Origin: an uncultured Acidimicrobiales bacterium
GTDB lineage: Bacteria; Actinomycetota; Acidimicrobiia; Acidimicrobiales; SZUA-35
Assembly: GCA_938008925.1 (NCBI GenBank)
Contig: CALLIQ010000490.1
Coordinates: forward strand, 1 to 5,175
DNA: 5,175 nt
Direction: 5' to 3'
A program made the position numbers and the translations under genes. Positions within the stretch are counted from its first letter, which is position 1. The number at the start of each line of letters is the position of its first letter. The notes under the pieces were generated by a model. That model did not search any database, was not told where the DNA came from, and saw only the letters and a list, made by a program, of their open reading frames with translations. Of the stretch, positions 1-5,175 are shown piece after piece.

Positions 1-1104
1 GACGTGATGCTCACGGGCCTCGAGGCGTTCGACGAACACCTGATCCTCTTCGAGCGGACCGAAGCCGTCACCCGGATGCGTCACGCTCGATGGAGCGACG
101 ATGGGCTGGGGCCGATCGAGACGATCGAGATGCCCGAGGCGGTGTCGACGGTGTGGAACGGAGCCAACGTCACGTCACACACCTCGACGCTGCGTTTCGG
201 ATATGGCTCGATGGTGACCCCGCCGTCGGTGTTCACGATCGACCTCGACACCGGCGAGCGAACCCTCCTCAAACAACAAGAGGTGCTCGGCGGGTACGAG
301 TCCGACCGGTACGTCACCTGGCGGGAGTGGGCGACCGCCCCCGATGGGGAGCGGATCCCGATCAGCCTCGTCGCCGCCAAGAACCGCCCGGATGGTCCCG
401 GCCCGGCCGTCCTCTACGGCTACGGCGCCTACGAGATCGTGGTCGACCCTGCGTTCTCCGTCGCCCGCCTGTCGTTGCTCGACCGCGGCTTCGTCTTCGC
501 CATCGCGCACGTTCGCGGCGGCGGATCGTTGGGCCGGCGGTGGTACGAGGACGGCAAGTTCGAGCACAAGCACAACACCTTCGGCGACGTGGTGGCATCG
601 GCCGAGCGCCTGATCGAGCTGGGCCTGACCGAGCCAGCACACCTCGCCGTTCGTGGCGGATCAGCTGGTGGTCTGCTGGTCGGCGCCACGCTCAATCGAG
701 CCCCCGAGCTGTTCGCCGCAGCGGTCGCTGAGGTTCCCTTCGTCGACGTCGTGAACACCATGCTGGATCCGACGTTGCCGCTCACGATTCCCGAGTACGA
801 GGAGTGGGGAAACCCGGGCGAGTCCGAGGAGATTTACCACGCCATGCGGGCATACGCCCCGATCGAGAACGTCGGACCGCTCAACTATCCGACCATCCTC
901 GCGACCTGCGGGGTCAACGATCCGCGCGTCGGCTACTGGGAGGCGGCGAAGTGGGTCTTGGCACTGCGTGAACACACCACGTCGGACAATCCGGTCGCGC
1001 TCCGGGTCGAGATGGGTGCCGGGCACTTCGGTTCGAGCGGCCGCTACTCGGCGTGGCGGGACGAGGCGAGGGTTCTGGCCTTCTTGGTGCACACCGTCGG
1101 CTGA
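1..1104 (+). CDS. ptrB: Oligopeptidase B (protease II), S9 family serine peptidase, C-terminal part
   Basis: This is a 5'-truncated gene: the frame is open from base 1 and the 367 visible residues are about half of a usual ~690-700-residue oligopeptidase B. The enzyme hydrolyses short peptides after Arg or Lys, normally in the cytoplasm. Numbering residues from base 1, roughly 1-105 look like the end of the beta-propeller and the rest is the alpha/beta-hydrolase domain. The catalytic triad is complete: Ser221 in GGSAGG (codon 661-663), Asp307 in GVNDPRV (919-921) and His342 in GAGHFGSSGR (1024-1026). RLSLLDRGFVFAIAHVRGGG and WYEDGKF are close to the E. coli enzyme as I remember it. The acidic pair in EYEEWGNP (Glu265, Glu267) matches the residues that give basic P1 specificity. 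A second acidic site reads VDPAFS where E. coli has DAD, so one Asp is Ala. Prolyl oligopeptidase is the main alternative, but the acidic pair favours oligopeptidase B. The true start lies upstream. Confidence 0.93.
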   Translation, partial: DVMLTGLEAFDEHLILFERTEAVTRMRHARWSDDGLGPIETIEMPEAVSTVWNGANVTSHTSTLRFGYGSMVTPPSVFTIDLDTGERTLLKQQEVLGGYESDRYVTWREWATAPDGERIPISLVAAKNRPDGPGPAVLYGYGAYEIVVDPAFSVARLSLLDRGFVFAIAHVRGGGSLGRRWYEDGKFEHKHNTFGDVVASAERLIELGLTEPAHLAVRGGSAGGLLVGATLNRAPELFAAAVAEVPFVDVVNTMLDPTLPLTIPEYEEWGNPGESEEIYHAMRAYAPIENVGPLNYPTILATCGVNDPRVGYWEAAKWVLALREHTTSDNPVALRVEMGAGHFGSSGRYSAWRDEARVLAFLVHTVG

Positions 1105-1152
1105 CCTGGGTCATATCGCTTGAACCGTTCTCCGTCCCGCCGATGGGTGCTG

Positions 1153-1158
1153 TAGTCT
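1153..1158 (+). promoter_or_regulatory. Candidate -10 element TAGTCT for arc
   Basis: TAGTCT fits the TANNNT pattern of actinobacterial sigma-A-type -10 boxes and lies in the gap after the peptidase gene. Transcription from it would begin near 1165, giving a leader of about 29 nt that includes the AGGAGG at 1181-1186. No convincing -35 lies at the right spacing: TTGAAC at 1120-1125 is 27 bp away, and TTCTCC at 1128-1133 is weak with a 19-bp spacer. If real, this promoter excludes the upstream ATG at 1143 as the start of arc. Confidence 0.4.
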
Positions 1159-1180
1159 CACGATTCACGCCCCTCGCACC

Positions 1181-1186
1181 AGGAGG
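1181..1186 (+). promoter_or_regulatory. Shine-Dalgarno AGGAGG upstream of arc
   Basis: This is a consensus ribosome-binding sequence. Seven bases downstream, at 1194, is a GTC codon in the arc frame, not ATG, GTG or TTG. The nearest canonical in-frame starts are ATG 1143 (upstream of the site) and ATG 1242 (55 nt after it), and neither is at a working distance. The site is therefore either a marker of a non-canonical or miscalled start codon, or a chance match. Confidence 0.55.
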
Positions 1187-1193
1187 TCGGGCC

Positions 1194-2951
1194 GTCAACA
1201 AGTCCGAGTACGAACGTCGGCTCACCGCTTACGAGGCGGGGATGGCCGAGCTGCAAGAGCAGCTGAAAGCGATGGAGGAAGAGGTCGTCACTCTTCGCCG
1301 TCGCCTCCAGGACGCGCCCAAGCGGGTCCGGATCCTCGAAGAGCGATTGCTCGACACAAAGGGCCAGCTCGCCCAGGCCGTGAGCCAGAACGAGAAGCTG
1401 ACCTACACCCTTCGCGAGGCGCGTGATCACATCGCCGCTCTGCGCGAAGAGGTCGAGAAGCTGACCCAGCCCCCGAGCGCCTACGGCACCTTCCTCGGCA
1501 TGAACGACGACGACTCTGCCGACGTGTTCACGTCCGGTCGCAAGATGCGGGTGCAGGTACATCCCGGGATCGAAGACGTCGAACTCGAGCGCGGCGCCGA
1601 AGTCGTCCTCAACGAGTCGCTCAACGTCGTCAAGGTCCGGGGCCCCGAGAAGGCCGGCGAAGTCGTGTCGGTCAAGGAGATGCTCGAAGACGGTCTGCGT
1701 GCCGTCATCGTCGGGCGTGGCGACGAGGAGCGGGTGGCCGAACTGGCCGAGTCGCTCGTCGGTACCGCCATCCGTGGCGGCGATTCGATGCTGCTCGACG
1801 TGCGATCGTCGCTGCTCATCGAGAAGCTTCCCAAGGCTGAGGTCGAAGATCTCGTGCTCGAGGAAGTCCCCGACGTCCGCTACGAGGACATCGGCGGTCT
1901 CGAGAACCAGATCGAAGAGATCATGGATGCGGTCGAGTTGCCGTTCCTCCACTCCGATCTCTACGCCGAGCACGACCTGCCGGCGCCAAAGGGCATCCTG
2001 CTCTACGGCCCGCCCGGTTGCGGCAAGACCATGATCGCCAAAGCCGTTGCGGCCAGCCTGGCCCGCAAGGTGGCCGAGGTGTCTGGCGACTCCGAGGCCC
2101 GCAGCTTCTTCTTGAACATCAAGGGCCCCGAGCTGCTCAACAAGTACGTCGGTGAGACCGAGCGTCAGATTCGCCTGATCTTCCAGCGTGCTCGTGAGAA
2201 ATCCGAAGAGGGCATGCCCGTCATCATCTTCTTCGATGAGATGGAGAGCCTGTTCCGCACACGTGGATCTGGCATCAGCTCCGACATCGAATCCACGATC
2301 GTTCCGCAGCTTCTCGCCGAGATCGACGGTGTCGAGACGCTCAAGAACACGATCGTGATCGGCGCCTCCAACCGCGAGGACCTCATCGATCCGGCGATCT
2401 TGCGTCCGGGCCGACTCGACGTGAAGATCAAGATCGAACGGCCAGAAGAAGAGGCGGCCAGCAAGATCTTCTCGACCTACCTGACCGACGACCTGCCGAT
2501 CCACGAGAGTGAGATCTCGGCCGCCGGTTCGATCGGTGATGCGCTGGTCAAGATGACCGACGCGACGGTCGAGTTCATGTACCGCCGCGACGACGAGACT
2601 CGCTTCCTCGAGGTCACCTACCAGAACGGCGACAAGGAAGTCCTGTACTTCCGAGACTTCAGCTCTGGCGCCATGATCGAGAACGTCGTGCGTCGGGCCA
2701 AGAAGCTCGCCATCAAGCGGTTCCTCGACGTCGGCGAAAAGGGCATCAAGCTCGAAGACCTGCTGGCTTCGGTCACTCAGGAATACAAAGAGCACGAAGA
2801 CCTGCCGAACACGACCAACCCGGACGACTGGGCCAAGATCTCTGGCAAGAAGGGCGAGCGCATCGTCTACGTGCGCACGCTCGTCGGCCAGGACGGCGAC
2901 AAGACCGGCGGCCGAACCATCGAACAGGTCCAGACCGGCCAATACCTCTAG
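1194..2951 (+). CDS. arc: Proteasome-associated AAA+ ATPase ARC/Mpa
   Basis: ARC/Mpa forms a hexameric cytoplasmic ring that recognises pupylated proteins, unfolds them with ATP and feeds them into the 20S proteasome. Numbered from 1194 (585 residues), the order is: coiled coil about 5-90 (Pup-binding), OB-fold region about 95-225 (starting near QPPSAYG and DVFTSGRKMR), and AAA+ module from about 230. The AAA+ module has Walker A GPPGCGKT (272-279, Lys278), pore-loop KYVGE (Tyr318), Walker B IIFFDE (Asp348, Glu349), sensor-1 Asn393 in GASNRED, and arginine fingers Arg404/Arg407 in LRPGR. DLPNTTNPDDW (536-546) and the terminal GQYL, the 20S docking tail, are ARC/Mpa hallmarks. The start is uncertain. 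AGGAGG at 1181-1186 and coding-like sequence from about 1197 point to 1194, but that codon is GTC. ATG 1143 lacks a ribosome site and precedes the candidate -10. ATG 1242 has only a weak GAGG and would give 569 residues. The identity is secure whichever start is right. Confidence 0.96.
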   Translation, partial: VNKSEYERRLTAYEAGMAELQEQLKAMEEEVVTLRRRLQDAPKRVRILEERLLDTKGQLAQAVSQNEKLTYTLREARDHIAALREEVEKLTQPPSAYGTFLGMNDDDSADVFTSGRKMRVQVHPGIEDVELERGAEVVLNESLNVVKVRGPEKAGEVVSVKEMLEDGLRAVIVGRGDEERVAELAESLVGTAIRGGDSMLLDVRSSLLIEKLPKAEVEDLVLEEVPDVRYEDIGGLENQIEEIMDAVELPFLHSDLYAEHDLPAPKGILLYGPPGCGKTMIAKAVAASLARKVAEVSGDSEARSFFLNIKGPELLNKYVGETERQIRLIFQRAREKSEEGMPVIIFFDEMESLFRTRGSGISSDIESTIVPQLLAEIDGVETLKNTIVIGASNREDLIDPAILRPGRLDVKIKIERPEEEAASKIFSTYLTDDLPIHESEISAAGSIGDALVKMTDATVEFMYRRDDETRFLEVTYQNGDKEVLYFRDFSSGAMIENVVRRAKKLAIKRFLDVGEKGIKLEDLLASVTQEYKEHEDLPNTTNPDDWAKISGKKGERIVYVRTLVGQDGDKTGGRTIEQVQTGQYL

Positions 2952-2976
2952 GCAGACCCTCTGCGGTTCAGCAGGG
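2952..2976. terminator. Weak hairpins between convergent arc and the membrane-protein gene
   Basis: The 16-bp gap between two convergent stop codons contains a perfect 5-bp stem, GCAGA (2952-2956) and TCTGC (2960-2964), around a CCC loop. An overlapping alternative pairs CCCTCTG (2957-2963) with CAGCAGGG (2969-2976) with one bulged base. No T-run follows on either strand, so a classical intrinsic terminator is not supported. At most it is a short, possibly bidirectional, transcript-end structure. Confidence 0.25.
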
Positions 2977-3279
2977 AGCCAAGATCACACCGAAGCCTCG
3001 TAGGAGGTGGACGACGCCGAGCACGATCGCGGCAGCGATCAACCCGCCAGGCAGTCCCTTCGACTCGAGCGTTTGCAACTTCGTGATGCCGACGGCGCCA
3101 CAGCCGATCGCAACGAGGCCGAAGACGACGGCGGCGATGTCGAAGTGGTTGCACGAGGTGGTGATGCCGTTGGAAGACGACGATGACGTCGACGACAACG
3201 AGATGACGAACCCGAGGACCGCGGCGATGGCGCCCCATTGGATCGCCGGAGGTAGGTCCTTGACCTTGGCGGTGAGCAT
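2968..3279 (-). CDS. Small membrane protein with three predicted transmembrane segments, unknown function
   Basis: I do not recognise a family for this 103-residue protein. Hydrophobic segments lie at about residues 13-28, 46-65 and 78-99, so it is probably an integral membrane protein with three spans. Between spans 1 and 2 is a polar loop, mostly Ser and Thr (residues 27-42), ending in a Cys (SCNHFD). Further cysteines are Cys60 within span 2 and the C-terminal Cys103. The ATG at 3277-3279 is well supported: GGGAGGG lies on the same strand at 3289-3295, nine bases upstream. An in-frame extension to 3489 exists, but it is Ser/Arg-rich with no domain character, overlaps the dop promoter and start, and looks like shadow. 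The gene converges on arc (16 bp apart) and diverges from dop. A hypothetical three-span membrane protein is as far as the sequence goes. Confidence 0.75.
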   Translation of the reverse strand: MLTAKVKDLPPAIQWGAIAAVLGFVISLSSTSSSSSNGITTSCNHFDIAAVVFGLVAIGCGAVGITKLQTLESKGLPGGLIAAAIVLGVVHLLRGFGVILAPC

Positions 3280-3288
3280 GTTGGGGTT

Positions 3289-3295
3289 CCCTCCC
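3289..3295 (-). promoter_or_regulatory. Shine-Dalgarno GGGAGGG of the small membrane-protein gene
   Basis: Read on the minus strand, GGGAGGG is followed nine bases later by the ATG at 3279-3277. This fixes the start of the 103-residue protein, argues against the longer extension, and is one of the better reasons to treat this small ORF as a real gene. Confidence 0.7.
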
Positions 3296-3357
3296 GATGA
3301 CGAGCGGCGCCTCTCGCCGTCGGTGTGGTGATTCTCGCGGCTCGTGCGCTCGGTGGC

Positions 3358-3388
3358 ATCGGGGCAATCCCCGCGCCTGATCGGGGCA
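3358..3388. repeat. Direct repeat ATCGGGGCA, two copies 22 bp apart
   Basis: ATCGGGGCA occurs at 3358-3366 and 3380-3388 in the divergent region between the membrane-protein gene and dop; the flanking bases extend the match imperfectly (ATCGGGGCAATC and ATCGGGGCATTC). The 22-bp period is about two helical turns, as for tandem regulator sites. The first copy is also half of a small GGGG-CAAT-CCCC hairpin. In GC-rich DNA a 9-bp repeat can be chance, so an operator role is only a suggestion. Confidence 0.3.
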
Positions 3389-3443
3389 TTCGAAGTCGGT
3401 GTGCTCGACCTCGACGCAGCGCTGTTGGTGGCGAGTCGACCAG

Positions 3444-3476
3444 TTGATCGCGAGAGCAACGACCTAGGCTCGGGAG
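3444..3476 (+). promoter_or_regulatory. Promoter of dop giving a leaderless transcript
   Basis: A TTGATC -35-like element (3444-3449), a 15-bp spacer and a TAGGCT -10 (3465-3470) are followed after six bases by the ATG at 3477. Transcription would therefore start at or next to the A of the start codon. The TAG of the -10 box is in frame with dop and no other start codon lies between, so ATG 3477 is the first possible start. The GGGAG at 3472-3476 abuts the ATG with no spacer and cannot act as a normal ribosome site. The 15-bp spacer is short and the -35 is the weaker half of the call. Confidence 0.65.
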
Positions 3477-4991
3477 ATGGCCCTCCCAAAGATCGTCGGG
3501 ATCGAAACCGAGCTGGGAATCATGGTGCGCGGCACCAGCGAGTGGAATCCGGTTTCGGCATCGTCGCTGCTGATCAACGCCTATGTCGGCAACCAACCCG
3601 GCGGGCTCGACGACCGCTCGACACCGGTCGCCTGGGACTTCATCGACGAGATGCCCGGCGCCGACGCGCGAGACTTCCTGCCGCCCGAGTTCGCGCTGCC
3701 GCCGGAGATCGAAACTCATCTGGTCAACGCGGTGCTCACCAACGGTGCGCGCTACTACGTCGATCACGCCCACCCCGAGATCTCGACGCCCGAGTGTCGC
3801 GATGCCCTCTCGGTGACGCTCTACGACCGAGCCGCCGAGCTGATCGCGATCGACTCGATGATCCAGGCCGATGCAGCGCTTCCGCCCGGCCAGGAGCTGA
3901 TCCTCTACAAGGACAACACCGATCGGAAGGGCAACGCCTACGGCACCCACGAGAACTACCTGCTCGACCGCCTCTTGCCGTTCGGACAGATCATCACCGG
4001 TGCGACCACACATTTCGTGACCCGTCAGATCTTCACCGGTTCCGGCAAGGTCGGGACCGAGCTGCCCGGCCTCAGCCAGTCGTCGATTCCGTATCAGCTC
4101 ACGCAGCGAGCGGAGCACTTCGAGGAAGAGGTCGGACTCGAGACCACTCTCAAGCGCCCGATCATCAACACCCGCGACGAGCCCCACGCCGACAGCCAGC
4201 GCTATCGCAGGCTCCACGTCATCGTCGGCGACGCCAACATGTCGCAGGTGGCGACGTTCTTGAAGGTCGGCACCTCGTCGATCCTGTTCGCGATGCTCGA
4301 AGATCAAGCGCTCGAGCGAATGCACGCGCTCGACGATCCGGTCCCGACCATGCACCAGGTCAGCCACGATCTCAGCTTGCGTCAGCCGCTGGCGAAGGAG
4401 GACGGCTCGACGATGACCGCCCTCGAGATCCAGTTCGATCTCCTTGCCCAGGCCAAAGAGTGGGCCGCCAGTCGTGGGCTCGAGTCCGTCGGTGGTGACG
4501 AGGTCGGTTCGATGATTCTCGATCGCTGGGAGCAGGTGCTCACCGGGCTCGAATCCGACCCCGATTCGGTGGCCGGCCAGGTCGACTGGGTCGCGAAGAA
4601 GCGCATTCTCGACGGCTTCCGGGAGCGTCACGACTGCGACTGGGATGATCCCCGCCTCCGAGCCCTCGACCTGCAGTACCACGACCTTCGTCCGACGAAG
4701 TCGCTCGCGGCGCGGGCCGGGCTCGAGACCATCGTCGACGACGTCGATGCCAAAGAGGCCCGCCACGAACCGCCGACGAACACCCGCGCCTACTTCCGAG
4801 GCAAGTGTCTGCAGAAGTTCGCCGACAGCGTCGTGGCGGCGAACTGGGACTCCATCGTGTTCGATGCGGGAGATGACCCACTCCGCCGCGTTCCCATGCT
4901 GGAGCCTGCGCGGGGTACCGTTGACCACGTTGGTGCGATTCTCGAAGAGTCCAGCACCGTCAGCGAACTCCTCGACAAGCTCGGGGCCTAG
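3477..4991 (+). CDS. dop: Pup deamidase/depupylase Dop
   Basis: Dop deamidates the C-terminal Gln of Pup to Glu, making it competent for ligation, and also cleaves Pup from modified proteins. It acts in the cytoplasm with bound ATP. The length of 504 residues is normal for the family. The fold is that of the carboxylate-amine/glutamine-synthetase-like ligases shared with PafA. Visible motifs: GIETELG (8-14, Glu10 and Glu12, metal/nucleotide site), TNGARYYVDHAHPE with Asp96 (equivalent to the essential Asp95 of M. tuberculosis Dop), KDNTDRKGNAYGTHENY, INTRDEPHAD (230-239), RLHVIVGDANMS and, near the end, NTRAYFRG (435-442). Dop is preferred over PafA because of the insert around residues 40-75 containing WDFIDEMPGADARDF, DHAHPE instead of the PafA GSHPE type, and the NTRAYFRGKCL C-terminal domain. 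ATG 3477 is the only possible start: an in-frame TAG sits 12 bases upstream, and the next ATG (3522) would remove GIETELG. pup follows after 14 bases, so the two are co-transcribed. Confidence 0.97.
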   Translation: MALPKIVGIETELGIMVRGTSEWNPVSASSLLINAYVGNQPGGLDDRSTPVAWDFIDEMPGADARDFLPPEFALPPEIETHLVNAVLTNGARYYVDHAHPEISTPECRDALSVTLYDRAAELIAIDSMIQADAALPPGQELILYKDNTDRKGNAYGTHENYLLDRLLPFGQIITGATTHFVTRQIFTGSGKVGTELPGLSQSSIPYQLTQRAEHFEEEVGLETTLKRPIINTRDEPHADSQRYRRLHVIVGDANMSQVATFLKVGTSSILFAMLEDQALERMHALDDPVPTMHQVSHDLSLRQPLAKEDGSTMTALEIQFDLLAQAKEWAASRGLESVGGDEVGSMILDRWEQVLTGLESDPDSVAGQVDWVAKKRILDGFRERHDCDWDDPRLRALDLQYHDLRPTKSLAARAGLETIVDDVDAKEARHEPPTNTRAYFRGKCLQKFADSVVAANWDSIVFDAGDDPLRRVPMLEPARGTVDHVGAILEESSTVSELLDKLGA

Positions 4992-4995
4992 GGAG
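4990..4995 (+). promoter_or_regulatory. Shine-Dalgarno AGGGAG of pup overlapping the dop stop codon
   Basis: AGGGAG begins within the TAG stop of dop and lies ten bases before the pup ATG at 5006. Terminating ribosomes would cover this site, so translation of pup may be coupled to that of dop. It supports the pup start and a dop-pup operon. Confidence 0.6.
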
Positions 4996-5005
4996 ACAGC
5001 GGAAC

Positions 5006-5175
5006 ATGGCCGAACGTGAGCAAATCAAGAAGACCACTCCTCGCCGAGACTCGGCCGAGGCTGAACAGACGCCTGCCAACAGCGAATCAGGCGAGAAGCT
5101 GAAGGCCGAGCTCGACGATCTCCTCGACGAGATCGACGACGTCCTCGAGACCAACGCCGAAGACTTCGTGAAGAG
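5006..5175 (+). CDS. pup: Prokaryotic ubiquitin-like protein Pup, truncated at the window edge
   Basis: Pup is a small, largely disordered tag that is linked through its C-terminal Glu to substrate lysines and directs them to the proteasome. Fifty-six complete codons are visible. The last two bases (AG) begin a Ser or Arg codon, and about 8-9 residues are expected beyond the window. The N-terminal ~30 residues are polar and rich in Glu, Lys, Thr and Ser, suiting a flexible segment that enters the ATPase pore. They are followed by EKLKAELDDLLDEIDDVLE and then TNAEDFVK. This matches the Pup signature (DDLLDEIDDVLEENAEDFV in M. tuberculosis, from memory), the segment that folds against the ARC/Mpa coiled coil. 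The C-terminal GGQ or GGE is outside the window, so whether Dop deamidation is required cannot be read. The identity rests on that signature and on the position directly after dop. Confidence 0.96.
   Translation, partial: MAEREQIKKTTPRRDSAEAEQTPANSESGEKLKAELDDLLDEIDDVLETNAEDFVK

Noticed and set aside
1120..1148. TTGAAC at 1120-1125 as the -35 of the arc promoter
   Set aside because: It is 27 bp from the TAGTCT -10, too far, and nothing like a -10 lies 16-19 bp downstream of it.
1053..1193. Longer arc start at ATG 1053 inside the peptidase gene
   Set aside because: It would overlap the peptidase by 52 bp, and the extra residues lack coiled-coil or conserved character. No ribosome site precedes it.
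1158..2942. 594-codon open frame on the minus strand opposite arc
   Set aside because: It mirrors arc almost end to end, has no recognisable domain and is dominated by Asp, Leu, Glu and Val, as expected from reading GC-biased codons backwards. The plus-strand gene has every AAA+ motif.
3361..3372. GGGG-CAAT-CCCC inverted repeat as a terminator or riboswitch element
   Set aside because: Only a 4-bp stem with no T-run and no wider conserved structure; expected by chance in GC-rich DNA.
3280..3489. N-terminal extension of the small membrane protein to 173 residues
   Set aside because: The extension is low-complexity Ser/Arg/Pro sequence overlapping the dop promoter and start codon. A strong Shine-Dalgarno marks the internal ATG at 3279.
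3344..4498. 384-codon plus-strand frame overlapping dop
   Set aside because: Very Arg-rich with no motifs, and out of frame with dop, which has complete family motifs.
3039..4928. 629-codon open frame on the minus strand opposite dop, overlapping the small membrane gene
   Set aside because: It is an antisense shadow of dop codon bias. Its C-terminal part is Arg/Ser/Pro-rich noise over the membrane-protein gene in another frame.
1..5175. CRISPR arrays, tRNA or rRNA genes, insertion sequences, attachment sites
   Set aside because: No regularly spaced repeats, tRNA-like cloverleaf, transposase motifs or terminal inverted repeats were seen; nearly all bases belong to ordinary coding sequence.

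Overview
This window is the front part of a Pup-proteasome gene cluster from a high-GC actinobacterium. GC is roughly 60-65% by eye, with strong G/C bias at third codon positions. Three genes are diagnostic of the bacterial pupylation/proteasome pathway: a proteasomal ATPase of the ARC/Mpa type, Dop (Pup deamidase/depupylase), and the start of pup itself. The TANNNT-type -10 elements and an apparently leaderless dop message also fit Actinomycetota. A deep-branching class such as Acidimicrobiia is a guess; nothing here proves it.

Layout, left to right. (1) 1-1104, plus: C-terminal half of an oligopeptidase B-type S9 serine peptidase, running in from outside the window, with the full Ser/Asp/His triad visible. 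(2) About 1105-1193: short intergenic stretch with a candidate -10 box and a strong Shine-Dalgarno. (3) About 1194-2951, plus: arc/mpa, with N-terminal coiled coil, OB region, one AAA+ module and a C-terminal GQYL tail. (4) 2968-3279, minus: a 103-residue protein with three predicted membrane segments and no recognised family, convergent with arc (16 bp apart) and divergent from dop. (5) 3280-3476: a 197-bp divergent intergenic region carrying the dop promoter. (6) 3477-4991, plus: dop. (7) 5006-5175, plus: pup, cut by the window edge after 56 codons. The 20S subunits (prcB, prcA) and pafA are expected downstream but are not in the window.

How the genes work together (family knowledge): Dop converts Pup ending in Gln to Pup ending in Glu and also removes Pup from conjugates. 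The ligase PafA (not seen) attaches Pup to substrate lysines. Pup on the substrate binds the ARC/Mpa coiled coil. The ATPase ring unfolds the substrate and threads it into the 20S core, docking through its C-terminal GQYL. Oligopeptidase B cuts small peptides after Arg/Lys and could plausibly trim proteasome products, but only its position suggests this.

The core system is known, not new. The points most worth a second look are the start of arc (a textbook Shine-Dalgarno placed before a GTC codon), the leaderless dop start enforced by an in-frame stop inside its own -10 box, and the unrecognised opposite-strand membrane protein between arc and dop.
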